DNA of 37,657 nucleotides from Chloroflexota bacterium (GCA_016190695.1 JACPQC010000006.1:1-37657); one strand, 5' to 3'. Shown: positions 17,069 through 24,221, counted from the first letter of the stretch. The notes: a model not told the origin generated them from the sequence alone. Program-made: numbers and translations.

Positions 17069-17658
17069 AAACAGAGGCGGTACGCTGTTTCATCGCCATA
17101 GAACTGCCTGCCGGGGTGAAGGCGGTGCTGGCGCGGCTGCAGCACAGGCTCATGTCGGCGGCATCAGCCCCGGCCAAATGGGTGGACCCGGACAGCATTC
17201 ACCTGACGCTCAAGTTCCTGGGCGATGTATCCGCAGACCGGATCGACAACATTTCGGCGGCGATGGCGGAGGCCGCCTCGGGGATAGCCCCTTTAACCCT
17301 GCAACTGGATAAACCGGGCGCCTTCCCCAGCCTGAAACGGGTACAGATCGTCTGGGTGGGCCTGTCCGGGGATACCGGCCCGCTCAGCCAGTTGCAGCAG
17401 CGCCTGGAATCCAACCTGGCCCGCCTCGGCTTCGCCCCGGAGTCCCGGCCCTTCTCGCCCCACCTCACCCTCGCCCGCCTGCGGGAACAGGCCTCGCCGC
17501 AGGAGCGCGAAAGGCTCGGCCAGGTCATCGCCGCCGGCGGCATTGAAGAGATGAGCGACTTCACCGCCGATGCCGTCCTGCTGATGAGGAGCCAGTTGAC
17601 CGGGGCAGGGGCCATCTATAGTCAAATCGCTAAAATATTCTTGAAACAGCCCTTGTAA
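17065..17658 (+). CDS. thpR: RNA 2',3'-cyclic phosphodiesterase (2'-5' RNA ligase family)
   Basis: Two-histidine phosphoesterase that opens 2',3'-cyclic RNA ends; in vitro members also join 2'-5' tRNA halves. The 197-residue protein has both HxTx motifs, H46-L-T in SIHLTLKFLG and H133-L-T in FSPHLTLARL, at the normal spacing. The N-terminus VRCFIAIELP is family-typical. The start codon is TTG inside the four-base overlap TTGA with the amidohydrolase gene, so translation is probably coupled. Confidence 0.93.
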   Translation: MKTEAVRCFIAIELPAGVKAVLARLQHRLMSAASAPAKWVDPDSIHLTLKFLGDVSADRIDNISAAMAEAASGIAPLTLQLDKPGAFPSLKRVQIVWVGLSGDTGPLSQLQQRLESNLARLGFAPESRPFSPHLTLARLREQASPQERERLGQVIAAGGIEEMSDFTADAVLLMRSQLTGAGAIYSQIAKIFLKQPL

Positions 17659-17681
17659 CGGTCAGGTATTTGATGTATACT
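17653..17681 (+). promoter_or_regulatory. Promoter before the zinc-ribbon gene
   Basis: -35 TTGTAA (17653-17658, overlapping the thpR stop) and -10 TATACT (17676-17681) are 17 bp apart. It gives a leader of about 45 bases. Confidence 0.6.
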
Positions 17682-17732
17682 AGAGCGGCCTTAAGAAGGG
17701 CTCATATTTACCTAGGATGGGAGGAGGCACGC

Positions 17733-17954
17733 ATGGAACCGCAGGATACCAAGTTCCCCAGGTGTCAGAGGTGTAATTCCGGAGATCTGGTACCACTTTC
17801 CGATTTTGGGAGCCAGGGGGCAACTATCCAGTACAAGGCATGGGTCTGCACCAATCCCGAATGTGGTTTCAACCTTAAGATCCGAAACGGCGATGTCTAT
17901 GTAAATGAGCCTATAATGAGCGGGGCGATGCACAACGCCAGGACGCGTGTTTAG
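17733..17954 (+). CDS. Small zinc-ribbon protein, function unknown
   Basis: I do not recognise a named family. The 73-residue protein starts at the ATG after GGGAGGAGG; 21 upstream codons would overlap the promoter. Two CxxC-type pairs make a zinc ribbon: C11-x2-C14 (CQRC) and C39-x4-C44 (CTNPEC). A hydrophilic middle (SDFGSQGATIQYKAWV) separates them, and the second pair is followed by GFNLKIRNGDVYV. Such ribbons bind nucleic acid or protein. It has its own promoter and lies 20 bp before comF. Confidence 0.7.
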   Translation: MEPQDTKFPRCQRCNSGDLVPLSDFGSQGATIQYKAWVCTNPECGFNLKIRNGDVYVNEPIMSGAMHNARTRV

Positions 17955-17974
17955 CTGACACCAGGATAAATAGC

Positions 17975-18673
17975 GTGCTTCCTCAGGTAGCCAGGGTCAA
18001 GGGACTGCTCCTTGATTTCTTTTTCCCTGAGTGGTGCGTTGGTTGCGGGCGGGGAGGGGGCTTCCTCTGCAATCGTTGCCAGCAACATCTTCCCCGGATT
18101 GCATCTCCTGTGTGCATTAGATGTGGAAGGCCACAGCCAGGGGGGACGGCATGCATCGACTGCATGGAAGACCATGTGGCGATCGATGGCATCCGTTCCC
18201 CCTTGAAATTCGAGGGTTCTGTTCGCCAGGCCATCCACCATTTGAAATACCGTAATCTCAGGGCGCTGGCAGCACCGCTGGCCGGTCTGCTCCACGAATA
18301 CCTGTTGACCCAGGCGGTGCCCGCCGATGTGCTGGCGCCGGTGCCTTTGCACCCGAAGCGACTGCGTGAGCGAGGCTATAATCAATCAGAATTGCTCGCC
18401 AGGGAGTTGGGCAAGCTGACCGGTCTACCGGTGGTCAGCGATTGCCTTGTCCGGCGGCGGCAGACGCTTCCCCAGGCCCGCACCCCGGCCCGGGAGCAGC
18501 GCCTGGCCAACGTAGCCGACGCCTTCGCCTGCCGCCGAGATGTGAAAGGTCTCCGGGTACTTTTGATAGATGATGTCTGCACTTCGGGCGCTACCTTCAG
18601 CGCTTGCGCTGCGCCACTCAAAGCCAGCGGCGCCATATCAGTGTGGGGACTGGCAGCGGCAAGGGAAATCTAG
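17975..18673 (+). CDS. comF: ComF family protein (phosphoribosyltransferase fold)
   Basis: ComF-family proteins are linked to natural transformation in Firmicutes and Gram-negatives, but they occur widely without a known competence system. The 232-residue protein has an N-terminal double zinc ribbon (C21, C24, C32, C35; then C47, C50, C60, C63). The PRTase domain includes LAPVPLHPKRLRERGYNQSELLA (about 120-142), QTLPQARTPAREQR, and the PRPP loop VLLIDDVCTSGAT (195-207). The start is GTG with CCAGGA upstream. It follows the zinc-ribbon gene closely and probably shares its promoter. No other competence gene is in the window. Confidence 0.92.
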   Translation: MLPQVARVKGLLLDFFFPEWCVGCGRGGGFLCNRCQQHLPRIASPVCIRCGRPQPGGTACIDCMEDHVAIDGIRSPLKFEGSVRQAIHHLKYRNLRALAAPLAGLLHEYLLTQAVPADVLAPVPLHPKRLRERGYNQSELLARELGKLTGLPVVSDCLVRRRQTLPQARTPAREQRLANVADAFACRRDVKGLRVLLIDDVCTSGATFSACAAPLKASGAISVWGLAAAREI

Positions 18674-18718
18674 TGTGGCGTCCCGCAAATAAGTTGAAAA
18701 ACTCCGACTTGCTCAAGC

Positions 18719-18787
18719 TGTCATTCCAGCGCAGGCTGGAATCTACTGCCCCTTCACCACTGGATACCGGCTTTCGCTGGTATGACG
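18719..18787. repeat. GTCATTCC-type inverted-repeat element
   Basis: The ends are TGTCATTCCAGCG (18719-18731) and CGCTGGTATGACG (18775-18787), imperfect inverted repeats. An inner hairpin CCAGCGCAGGCTGG is next to the left end. It has the same plan as the elements at 4911-4981 and 21601-21671. Confidence 0.65.
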
Positions 18788-18800
18788 TTATACTCAAATG

Positions 18801-18938
18801 GTCATTGCGAGCCAATGAGCACCCCTGTCCTTCATGCGAATCGGGAGGCTTCAGCCCAAGCTCAGCCGAGGGCGTGGCAATTTCTATCAATGCACAAAAG
18901 GAGAGATCGCCACGTCGCTGCGCTCCTCGCGATGACAG
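18801..18938. repeat. GTCATTGCGAG-type inverted-repeat element
   Basis: GTCATTGCGAG at the left (18801) mirrors CTCGCGATGAC at the right (ending 18937). The right half carries GCCACGTCGCTGCGCTCCTC, the usual core of this widespread intergenic family. Confidence 0.65.
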
Positions 18939-19078
18939 TAAGGGCTTATCTTTCATAACAAATGCTTATGGTCTCACAATTGAGTTCCCGGATTAGGGAA
19001 TATGTTTCTCACTAAAGCCGCCGCGTGATATAAGGAGTGTTGCGGCAAGACCGCCTCGTGTAGAATGATATCAGGGGC

Positions 19079-19107
19079 TTGGGACAAGACCCCATTGGTA
19101 GTATCAT
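19079..19107 (+). promoter_or_regulatory. Possible promoter of hpf
   Basis: -35 TTGGGA (19079-19084) and -10 TATCAT (19102-19107) are 17 bp apart. The leader would be only about 15 bases, just enough for the GGAGGGA ribosome-binding site. Confidence 0.4.
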
Positions 19108-19127
19108 ATAGCCGAACGGAGGGAACT

Positions 19128-19682
19128 ATGGAAGTACAGTTAGCCGGCACTAATATCGAAGTAAACCCGGCAGTGCAGGAATACGCCCAGCGCAAGTTGG
19201 GGAAGCTGGGCCGTCACCTCTCCAGCATCATGGAAACCAGGATAGAAATGTCCGAAGAGAAGACCAAGGCGGCTGAGCAGCGCTGCCTGGTGCGCGTTAC
19301 CGTATCCGCCAAGGGAACGACATTTCATGGCGAGGAGAGGGGAATCGACTTCTTCGAGGCTATCGATAAAGTATCCGCGATCATGATACGCCAGTTGAAC
19401 GACTTCAAGGGCAAAGCTTATGAGCGGGGGCGCCGCACCCCACCCCTAAAAGAGATAGCAGCAGAGAAGGTCGTGGCCGCACCGGCACCGCAACCGCCGA
19501 GAGAAATTGCCAGGGTCAAACGCTTCGTCATGAAGCCCATGACCTTTGCCGAGGCTGTGGAGCAGATGGAAACGCTCGGTCACAGCTTCTTCCTTTATCT
19601 TGACGCTAAGACTGACATGCTCAAGCTTATCTATCGCCGCAAAGATGGCGATTACGGCCTAATTGAACCCATCCTGGAATAA
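19128..19682 (+). CDS. hpf: Long-form ribosome hibernation promoting factor
   Basis: Binds the 30S decoding centre and, in the long form, pairs ribosomes into inactive 100S dimers. From the ATG at 19128 (CGGAGGGA upstream) it has 184 residues. The N-terminal domain starts MEVQLAGTNIEVNPAVQEYA and contains GTTFHGEERGIDFFEAID. A Pro/Ala-rich linker (about 105-125) leads to the C-terminal dimerisation domain with KRFVMKPMTFAEAVEQME and FFLYLDAKTDMLKLIYRR. A 21-codon upstream extension is rejected. It is followed 18 bases later by the racemase-like gene. Confidence 0.95.
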   Translation: MEVQLAGTNIEVNPAVQEYAQRKLGKLGRHLSSIMETRIEMSEEKTKAAEQRCLVRVTVSAKGTTFHGEERGIDFFEAIDKVSAIMIRQLNDFKGKAYERGRRTPPLKEIAAEKVVAAPAPQPPREIARVKRFVMKPMTFAEAVEQMETLGHSFFLYLDAKTDMLKLIYRRKDGDYGLIEPILE

Positions 19683-19700
19683 ACTGGAAAGGGGGTTGTC

Positions 19701-20441
19701 ATGCGCACGGAAAGGTTTGGCTGGAGGGCCAAGATCGGGGTGATCTCTCCCGGCGGGTTCACGCTGCAGCGCGAGTGGGAAAGCCGGTTGCCGGAAGGGA
19801 TAATCACTCACCAGAGCCTCATGGAGCTGGCCGACAACACGCCGGAAGCGCTGCGCCAGCTCAAGGGAAAGGCTGTCATTGAAGCCACGAAACTGGCCCG
19901 CAGCGAGGCGATAGACATGCTCCTGTTCGCCTGCACCTCTGGCTCTTTTATCGGCGGGCCGGGCTATGACCAGGAGATAATCTCCGAGCTTGAAGCCGTG
20001 AGCGGCCTGCCGGCGACCACCACCGCCACCTCGGTGCTCACCGCCTTCAAGGATATGGGGGTCAAGACGATGGTCATGATCGGCCCGTACCTGGACGAGG
20101 TGATGGACATCGAGAAACGCTTCTTCCAGGACCACGGCGTTGAGACGCTGTATATCAAGGGCATGGGCTACCGCCATACCGCCCAGTATGCCAGGCTGTC
20201 CGAAGAGCGCTATATCTACTACCGCATGGCCATGCAGGCCTGCCAGGCCGCCCCGGAAGCGGATGTAATCTTCGTCACCTGCATGGCCTCGGCCATCGGC
20301 AGCATCGTCGATATGCTGGAGCAGGAGACTGGCAAGCCGGTGGTATCAAGCTGCTCGGCATCGCTCTACGGGGTGTTGAAGAAGCTCGGAGTGCGTGAAC
20401 CAGTCGAAGGCTACGGGCGGCTCCTGAAGATGCCACGCTGA
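19701..20441 (+). CDS. Maleate isomerase / arylmalonate decarboxylase family (Asp/Glu racemase superfamily)
   Basis: The 246-residue protein belongs to the group using two cysteines for isomerisation, racemisation or decarboxylation. The first is Cys78 in LLFACTSGSFIGG and the second Cys194 in IFVTCMASAIGS, in the pseudo-symmetric positions of the fold. TATSVLTAFKDMG (109-120) and the GYxHT-like GYRHT segment also fit maleate cis-trans isomerases. Substrate is not determinable. The start follows AAAGGGGGT. It is downstream of hpf on the same strand, though a functional link is not apparent. Confidence 0.83.
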   Translation: MRTERFGWRAKIGVISPGGFTLQREWESRLPEGIITHQSLMELADNTPEALRQLKGKAVIEATKLARSEAIDMLLFACTSGSFIGGPGYDQEIISELEAVSGLPATTTATSVLTAFKDMGVKTMVMIGPYLDEVMDIEKRFFQDHGVETLYIKGMGYRHTAQYARLSEERYIYYRMAMQACQAAPEADVIFVTCMASAIGSIVDMLEQETGKPVVSSCSASLYGVLKKLGVREPVEGYGRLLKMPR

Positions 20442-20448
20442 GGGCATA

Positions 20449-20477
20449 TTGCCTTTTAAACCTGATGGTGTTATTAT
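20449..20477 (+). promoter_or_regulatory. Possible promoter of the small membrane-protein cluster
   Basis: -35 TTGCCT (20449-20454) and -10 TATTAT (20472-20477) are 17 bp apart, 30 bases before the GTG start at 20508. Confidence 0.45.
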
Positions 20478-20507
20478 CGAGTTAGACCTCTCAAGCGGAG
20501 GATAGCC

Positions 20508-21041
20508 GTGGCAACCAGGCGTCGCAATCTCTTCCTCTACCTGACCATCGTCTGCTTTTTCGGCCTTGTCGTCATATTCATCGTCGATGGCTACATGGGC
20601 GTGTACGAGACCATCCACATCACCACCGGGGAGCGCGAGCAGGCCATAGAGCCTGACTTCTGGGTGCAGCAGGGCCGCTTCTTCGAACCGACCGGTTCGG
20701 CAAGCGTGAACCGGGATGAAAAGGCGTTCTTCCGCTACGTGGTGGACAACCGGCGGCTGTCAGGCTATTCCGACCAGGTCCAGGTCTCCGTGTTCCGCAG
20801 CCAGCGCAAGATCGCCGACCTGCTTGCGGAGCCGGTATCCGTCCCCGCCTTCGGCAAACAGGAGTTGACCTGGACGGTGGACAGCTCGGAGGTGGTCCCG
20901 GCAGACTGGCCGCCGGAGCAGAACTTCGAGTTTACCGTGGTAATACGGCGGGGAGGAATCGAGCGGAAAATAATCATCTTCTTAAGTCCCCGGCCGTTCG
21001 TCCCAAAGCCGCCGGGTTCCGTTCCCCTGCCTTTATCCTGA
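20508..21041 (+). CDS. Membrane-anchored protein with extracytoplasmic domain, unknown function
   Basis: I do not recognise this family with confidence. The 177-residue protein has basic residues at the N-terminus (ATRRRN), then one membrane segment (about 8-27, LFLYLTIVCFFGLVVIFIVD). The remainder, about 150 residues, should lie outside. It is rich in alternating strand-like patterns (QVQVSVFRS, FEFTVVIRR, KIIIFLS), suggesting a beta-sandwich. It ends in a Pro-rich tail (SPRPFVPKPPGSVPLPLS). The start is GTG with GGAGGA upstream. It is the first of three consecutive genes for small membrane proteins, 12 bases before the next. Confidence 0.7.
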   Translation: MATRRRNLFLYLTIVCFFGLVVIFIVDGYMGVYETIHITTGEREQAIEPDFWVQQGRFFEPTGSASVNRDEKAFFRYVVDNRRLSGYSDQVQVSVFRSQRKIADLLAEPVSVPAFGKQELTWTVDSSEVVPADWPPEQNFEFTVVIRRGGIERKIIIFLSPRPFVPKPPGSVPLPLS

Positions 21042-21053
21042 CAGGAGACGCAT

Positions 21054-21230
21054 ATGAAGCTGGACTATATACTATATGGTTTTGGCATCCTGTTCTGCCT
21101 GGCCGGGCTGGCCTACCTGGCGGCGCAGTATGTCCGCTTCCTCTCCGAGCCGGGCAAGCTGGTGTCACTGCTGCTGACGGTGGCCCTGTTCGCTTTCCTG
21201 GGCAAATACTTTGAGGACCTGGGGTGGTAG
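21054..21230 (+). CDS. 58-residue two-helix membrane protein, unknown function
   Basis: A short gene starting MKLDYILYGFG, after the ribosome-binding site CAGGAG. Two hydrophobic segments are visible, about residues 5-26 and 36-50 (LVSLLLTVALFAFLG), separated by a short charged turn (SEPGK). It ends KYFEDLGW. Its stop codon TAG is directly followed by the ATG of the next gene with no intervening base, and it follows the previous gene by 12 bases, so it sits within an operon. No known family is recognised. Confidence 0.72.
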   Translation: MKLDYILYGFGILFCLAGLAYLAAQYVRFLSEPGKLVSLLLTVALFAFLGKYFEDLGW

Positions 21231-21482
21231 ATGGCGACAGCAGTTGCAGTACTGGGTTCGCTGGCCCTGATAGGGTGGCTTATTTACCGGGCGTTCAAAG
21301 GCAAGCCTTTCAAGGCCCACACCATCGCCTACATCATCGCCTGCGCCGCCGGCGTCTTCACCTTTGCCTTCTTCCTGAACATGAACATCTCCCAGTTGCT
21401 CAAGATATTCATAAGCATCCTGGTGGGAATAATCCTCATAATCATCGCCGCTCTGCTGCAGCGCCGGCAGGCCGGGGCCTAG
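21231..21482 (+). CDS. 83-residue three-helix membrane protein, unknown function
   Basis: Three hydrophobic segments are seen: about 4-20 (AVAVLGSLALIGWLIY), 31-49 and 57-76 (KIFISILVGIILIIIAALL). A basic turn (RAFKGKPFK) follows the first and a basic tail (QRRQAGA) ends the protein. The ATG abuts the preceding stop, so translation is likely coupled. No family is recognised. It is the last gene of the cluster and is followed at once by a probable terminator. Confidence 0.72.
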   Translation: MATAVAVLGSLALIGWLIYRAFKGKPFKAHTIAYIIACAAGVFTFAFFLNMNISQLLKIFISILVGIILIIIAALLQRRQAGA

Positions 21483-21496
21483 TATAGCGGAGGAAT

Positions 21497-21550
21497 GGAT
21501 GTCACCACCCAAACCCGAAACCCTCCGCTGCTCAGGGTGACATCCTTTTT
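21497..21550 (+). terminator. Intrinsic terminator of the small membrane-protein cluster
   Basis: A perfect 10-bp stem pairs GGATGTCACC (21497-21506) with GGTGACATCC (21536-21545), followed at once by TTTTT (21546-21550). The loop is 29 bases. The GGTGACA core is shared with the TGTCACC repeat family, so the terminator may derive from such an element. Confidence 0.6.
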
Positions 21551-21600
21551 GAAGAAACACGCTCCTTGTGTCATTGTCACTAAAATAGATTTCTCGACTT

Positions 21601-21671
21601 CTGTCACCCCCGCGTAGGCGGGGGTCTACTCACCGCATAGATGGATTCCCCGCCTGCGCGGGGAATGACAG
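21601..21671. repeat. GTCATTCC-type inverted-repeat element
   Basis: Left end CTGTCACCCCCGCG and right end CGCGGGGAATGACAG are imperfect inverted repeats. Each is also part of its own inner hairpin. The right half, reverse-complemented, matches the left half of the element at 4910-4937 with one difference over 28 bases by eye. Flanks TCTCG/CGAGA extend the symmetry. Confidence 0.7.
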
Positions 21672-21769
21672 GGGCGAGATGATGGTCATTTTCATATATC
21701 GTGGTGCTTATGGCAAAAAGCATGGTAGATTCTTCGGGCTGACGCCCTCAGAATCTCGGGGCGGAGAGG

Positions 21770-22300
21770 CTGACTATCCGAGTTTATTATGTCGTTTTCG
21801 ATACCGGCCAGTGGTGGCTGGGACTGGTCGCCTCAGAGCTGGGACTGGTCCAGGGCACCCTCCCCTGCGTCTCCGAAGAGGAGGCTCGCCTTTCCCTGGG
21901 TGACAGCACCGCCCGCGCCCTGTGGCAGCCCGGCCGCTTCCAGCATCTCGTGGAGCAGTTGACGGCATACTTCATCGGCTGTCCGGTTTACTTCCCTGAC
22001 GAACTTGACCTGTCACGGGCTACCCCCTTCCAGCGGCGGGTCTGGCAGGCCGCCCGGCTCATCCCCTATGGCCAGACCCGGAGCTACGCCTGGGTGGCCG
22101 GGCAGGCAGGCGCTCCCCTGGCGGCGCGGGCGGTGGGACAGGCCCTGGGCATGAACCCCCTGCCCGTCATCATCCCCTGTCACCGCGTCCTGGCCAGCGA
22201 CGGCGCAATGGGCGGGTTCACCGGCGGCCTGGAGATGAAACAGCGGTTGCTGGCCCTGGAGCGAGAGGGCATCAGCAAGGCTGGCAGTTGCAGGCATTGA
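21770..22300 (+). CDS. ogt: Methylated-DNA-[protein]-cysteine S-methyltransferase, non-canonical start
   Basis: Suicide repair protein that transfers alkyl groups from O6-alkylguanine to its own cysteine. The C-terminal domain is intact: TPFQRRVWQAARLIPYGQTRSYAWVAG, then the active-site IIPCHRV (Cys codon 22178-22180) and GGFTGGLEMKQRLL. The N-terminal domain (IRVYYVVFDTGQWWLGLVASE...) is encoded upstream of the GTG at 21950. However, no ATG, GTG or TTG lies in frame between the stop at 21740-21742 and 21950. The best start I can offer is CTG at 21770, preceded by GGAGAGG, giving 176 residues. Otherwise the original start has been lost. It converges with radC and overlaps its 3' end by 29 bases. 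Confidence 0.8.
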   Translation: MTIRVYYVVFDTGQWWLGLVASELGLVQGTLPCVSEEEARLSLGDSTARALWQPGRFQHLVEQLTAYFIGCPVYFPDELDLSRATPFQRRVWQAARLIPYGQTRSYAWVAGQAGAPLAARAVGQALGMNPLPVIIPCHRVLASDGAMGGFTGGLEMKQRLLALEREGISKAGSCRH

Positions 22301-23084
22301 ACTGGCAGGCGACGCCATAGGCCGACCTGTCCTCGGAGACCATTGCAACAGCCCTTATCCGCAGGTTGAGGAAACTGTCCTCGTATTTCTCTATCAGCCC
22401 GGCATCGGCAAAGCTGAAATAGCCGTCCCCGCCGATGATGATGTGGTCCAGCACCTTTATCTTCAAGATCATGCCCACATACACCATGTCCCGGGTCTGT
22501 TGCTTGTCGCTGCGGCTGGCGGTTGGGTCGCCGGAAGGGTGGTTGTGCACCAAGATCATCGCCGAGACATCGCGCTTCATGGCGTTGTCAACCACCTCGC
22601 GCGGGTCGACCACGGTGCTGCGCCGGTTGCCCTCGGACAGGTCAGTGGTATCTATGATATGGTTGCGGTGGTCCAGGTAAATGACCTTCAACACCTCCCG
22701 CTTCAGGTCCCGCATGGAGTAATTGAGATAGTCAAATATCTCCCTGGACGACTGGTAAACGGGCCTGGCCACGATCTTCTGTTTGAGCACCTCCATAGGC
22801 AATGCGTGCAGCACCTTGATATGTACGATGGCGGCCGGGTCCACGCTGGCCCGCTGCAGTTCTTCAGGCGACGCCGACAGGAAATCGCTCAGGCTTCCGA
22901 AATGGTCGAGGTATTCCACCGCCAGCCCCCGGGCCCTCCGGGCGGACATGGTCAGGCCAAGCAAAAGCTCGATCACCTCACGGTCAGCGAACCCGTCAAA
23001 CCCCGACCTTATGAACTTCTCCTGGAGCGGAAGGACTCGCCCCGCAGTTTTCTTTTCCTGACGCTGGTTATCACGTTTGTTCAA
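22272..23084 (-). CDS. radC: RadC family JAMM-domain protein, paralogue 1 (downstream copy)
   Basis: RadC-family proteins carry a JAMM metalloprotease-like domain; their molecular role remains unclear. I chose TTG at 23084 (270 residues) because GGAGGAGG stands six bases before it; an ATG at 23156 adds 24 unconserved residues. The MPN/JAMM motif VHNHPSGDPTASRSD (His180, His182, Asp193) is complete. The N-terminal helix-hairpin-helix position reads SVDPAAIVHIKVLHAL and has lost the GxG hairpin seen in the upstream copy. It follows its paralogue by 191 bp and has an extended -10 promoter of its own. It ends with a Cys-rich tail (CQFNACNCQPC). Confidence 0.88.
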   Translation of the reverse strand: MNKRDNQRQEKKTAGRVLPLQEKFIRSGFDGFADREVIELLLGLTMSARRARGLAVEYLDHFGSLSDFLSASPEELQRASVDPAAIVHIKVLHALPMEVLKQKIVARPVYQSSREIFDYLNYSMRDLKREVLKVIYLDHRNHIIDTTDLSEGNRRSTVVDPREVVDNAMKRDVSAMILVHNHPSGDPTASRSDKQQTRDMVYVGMILKIKVLDHIIIGGDGYFSFADAGLIEKYEDSFLNLRIRAVAMVSEDRSAYGVACQFNACNCQPC

Positions 23085-23177
23085 GCGAGGCCTCCTCCGG
23101 CGAGGAAAATCATTAAGAATACCGGTATGATGCCCAGCCCAGCCAGCACTTCCCATTTCCCCGGAGCAATTACGAAC

Positions 23178-23199
23178 ACAGCCATTATAGCATGGCTGT
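23178..23199 (-). promoter_or_regulatory. Extended -10 promoter overlaid by an 8-bp palindrome upstream of radC paralogue 1
   Basis: On the minus strand TGCTATAAT (-10 at 23184-23189, TG at 23191-23192) is an extended -10. It is embedded in the inverted repeat ACAGCCAT (23178-23185) / ATGGCTGT (23192-23199). TTGACA lies too close upstream to act as its -35. The layout is that of a repressor operator. Confidence 0.5.
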
Positions 23200-23275
23200 C
23201 AACTGCGCCGCACGAATTGGGATGGACGGACTTGTTGATGTGGCCGCTCTCCAGAAAGGGGAGGGGGCCGGAGGG

Positions 23276-24115
23276 TCACTGCGACGGGCCTGGTGATTGC
23301 CTGGCCCGGTATAGCCTGCGCTTTGCCTCGGCGGTGCCCCGCACTTTCATGTTCAGGTAATCGATCTCGTACTCCTCGATGAGGCCTTCACCGGCAAAGC
23401 TGAAGAACCGGTTATCGCCAATGACGATGTGGTCCAGCACCTTTATCCTCATCACCTTGCCGGCATAGACCAACTCCCTGGTAAGCTCCCTGTCCTGGGA
23501 ACTTGGCTCAGGGCTGCCCGAGGGATGATTGTGCACGCCGACCACGGCAACGGCGCTGTTGCTGATAGCCCTGGAAACGACATCGCGGATGGATACCGAG
23601 CTGCTGTTGACCGAGCCCTGGAACAGGTCTTCCACGTCGATTATCTGGTTCTGGGCGTCAAGGTAGATGACCTTGAAGACCTCTCGTTTCAGGTCGCGCA
23701 TGGAATGGTACAGATAGTCGAAGACCTCCTGAGAGGACTGGAGCACCGGCCTGTCCAGTATCCTGGACTTCAGGAATTCCCTGGCCACCTCGTGCACCAG
23801 CTTGATGCCGAAGGCGTTGTGCGGGCCGATGCCGTCTATCTCCTGGAGTTCCCGGGGGCTGGCCTCCATGACCCCCCGCAGGGTCTTGAAGCGCCTGATG
23901 GCCTCTTTAGCCGCCGCCTTGCAATCGCGGCGCGGCGTCCCCAGGCTAAGCAGCAGCTCCACTATCTCGTAGTCATGGAAGGAGGCCAGACCGGACTTGA
24001 GGAACTTCTCACGCAACCTGCGGCGGTGCCCTGTTTGCAGGCCGGCGCTACTCCTGGCTTCTCCTGCGGCGCTCGTCTCGGCAGCGTCAGGTTGTTGACC
24101 GGGAACCTGGCTCAT
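23276..24115 (-). CDS. radC: RadC family JAMM-domain protein, paralogue 2 (upstream copy)
   Basis: The 279-residue protein has a variable, Ala/Gln-rich N-terminus (1-28) before RRRLREKFLKSGLASFHDYEIVELLL. An intact helix-hairpin-helix IDGIGPHNAFGIKL is at 93-106, and the JAMM motif is VHNHPSGSPEPSSQD (194-208). The start ATG follows GGGAGAG. The two copies align through most of their length (for example SMRDLKREV, IKVLDHI(V/I)IG, GLIE(E/K)YE), so they arose by duplication. This copy has the more complete set of family motifs and a strong promoter. Confidence 0.92.
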   Translation of the reverse strand: MSQVPGQQPDAAETSAAGEARSSAGLQTGHRRRLREKFLKSGLASFHDYEIVELLLSLGTPRRDCKAAAKEAIRRFKTLRGVMEASPRELQEIDGIGPHNAFGIKLVHEVAREFLKSRILDRPVLQSSQEVFDYLYHSMRDLKREVFKVIYLDAQNQIIDVEDLFQGSVNSSSVSIRDVVSRAISNSAVAVVGVHNHPSGSPEPSSQDRELTRELVYAGKVMRIKVLDHIVIGDNRFFSFAGEGLIEEYEIDYLNMKVRGTAEAKRRLYRARQSPGPSQ

Positions 24116-24141
24116 AAACTCTCCCGCAAAAGTGATACCGT

Positions 24142-24170
24142 ACTATATCACCACTGCGGAAACCATGCAA
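24142..24170 (-). promoter_or_regulatory. Promoter of radC paralogue 2
   Basis: On the minus strand, -35 TTGCAT (24165-24170) and -10 TATAGT (24142-24147) are 17 bp apart. The leader is only about 20 bases. Confidence 0.65.
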
Positions 24171-24221
24171 TCGGCGGAGTCTATCTGCAAATGATAGAGT
24201 TGTAGGGCAAACCCTCGCTTT

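Larger units (their letters stand above)
18674..19127. other. Spacer with two inverted-repeat elements and the hpf promoter
   Basis: No gene is supported in 450 bp. It carries a GTCATTCC-type element (18719-18787), a GTCATTGCGAG-type element (18801-18938) and a probable promoter (19079-19107). Confidence 0.6.
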
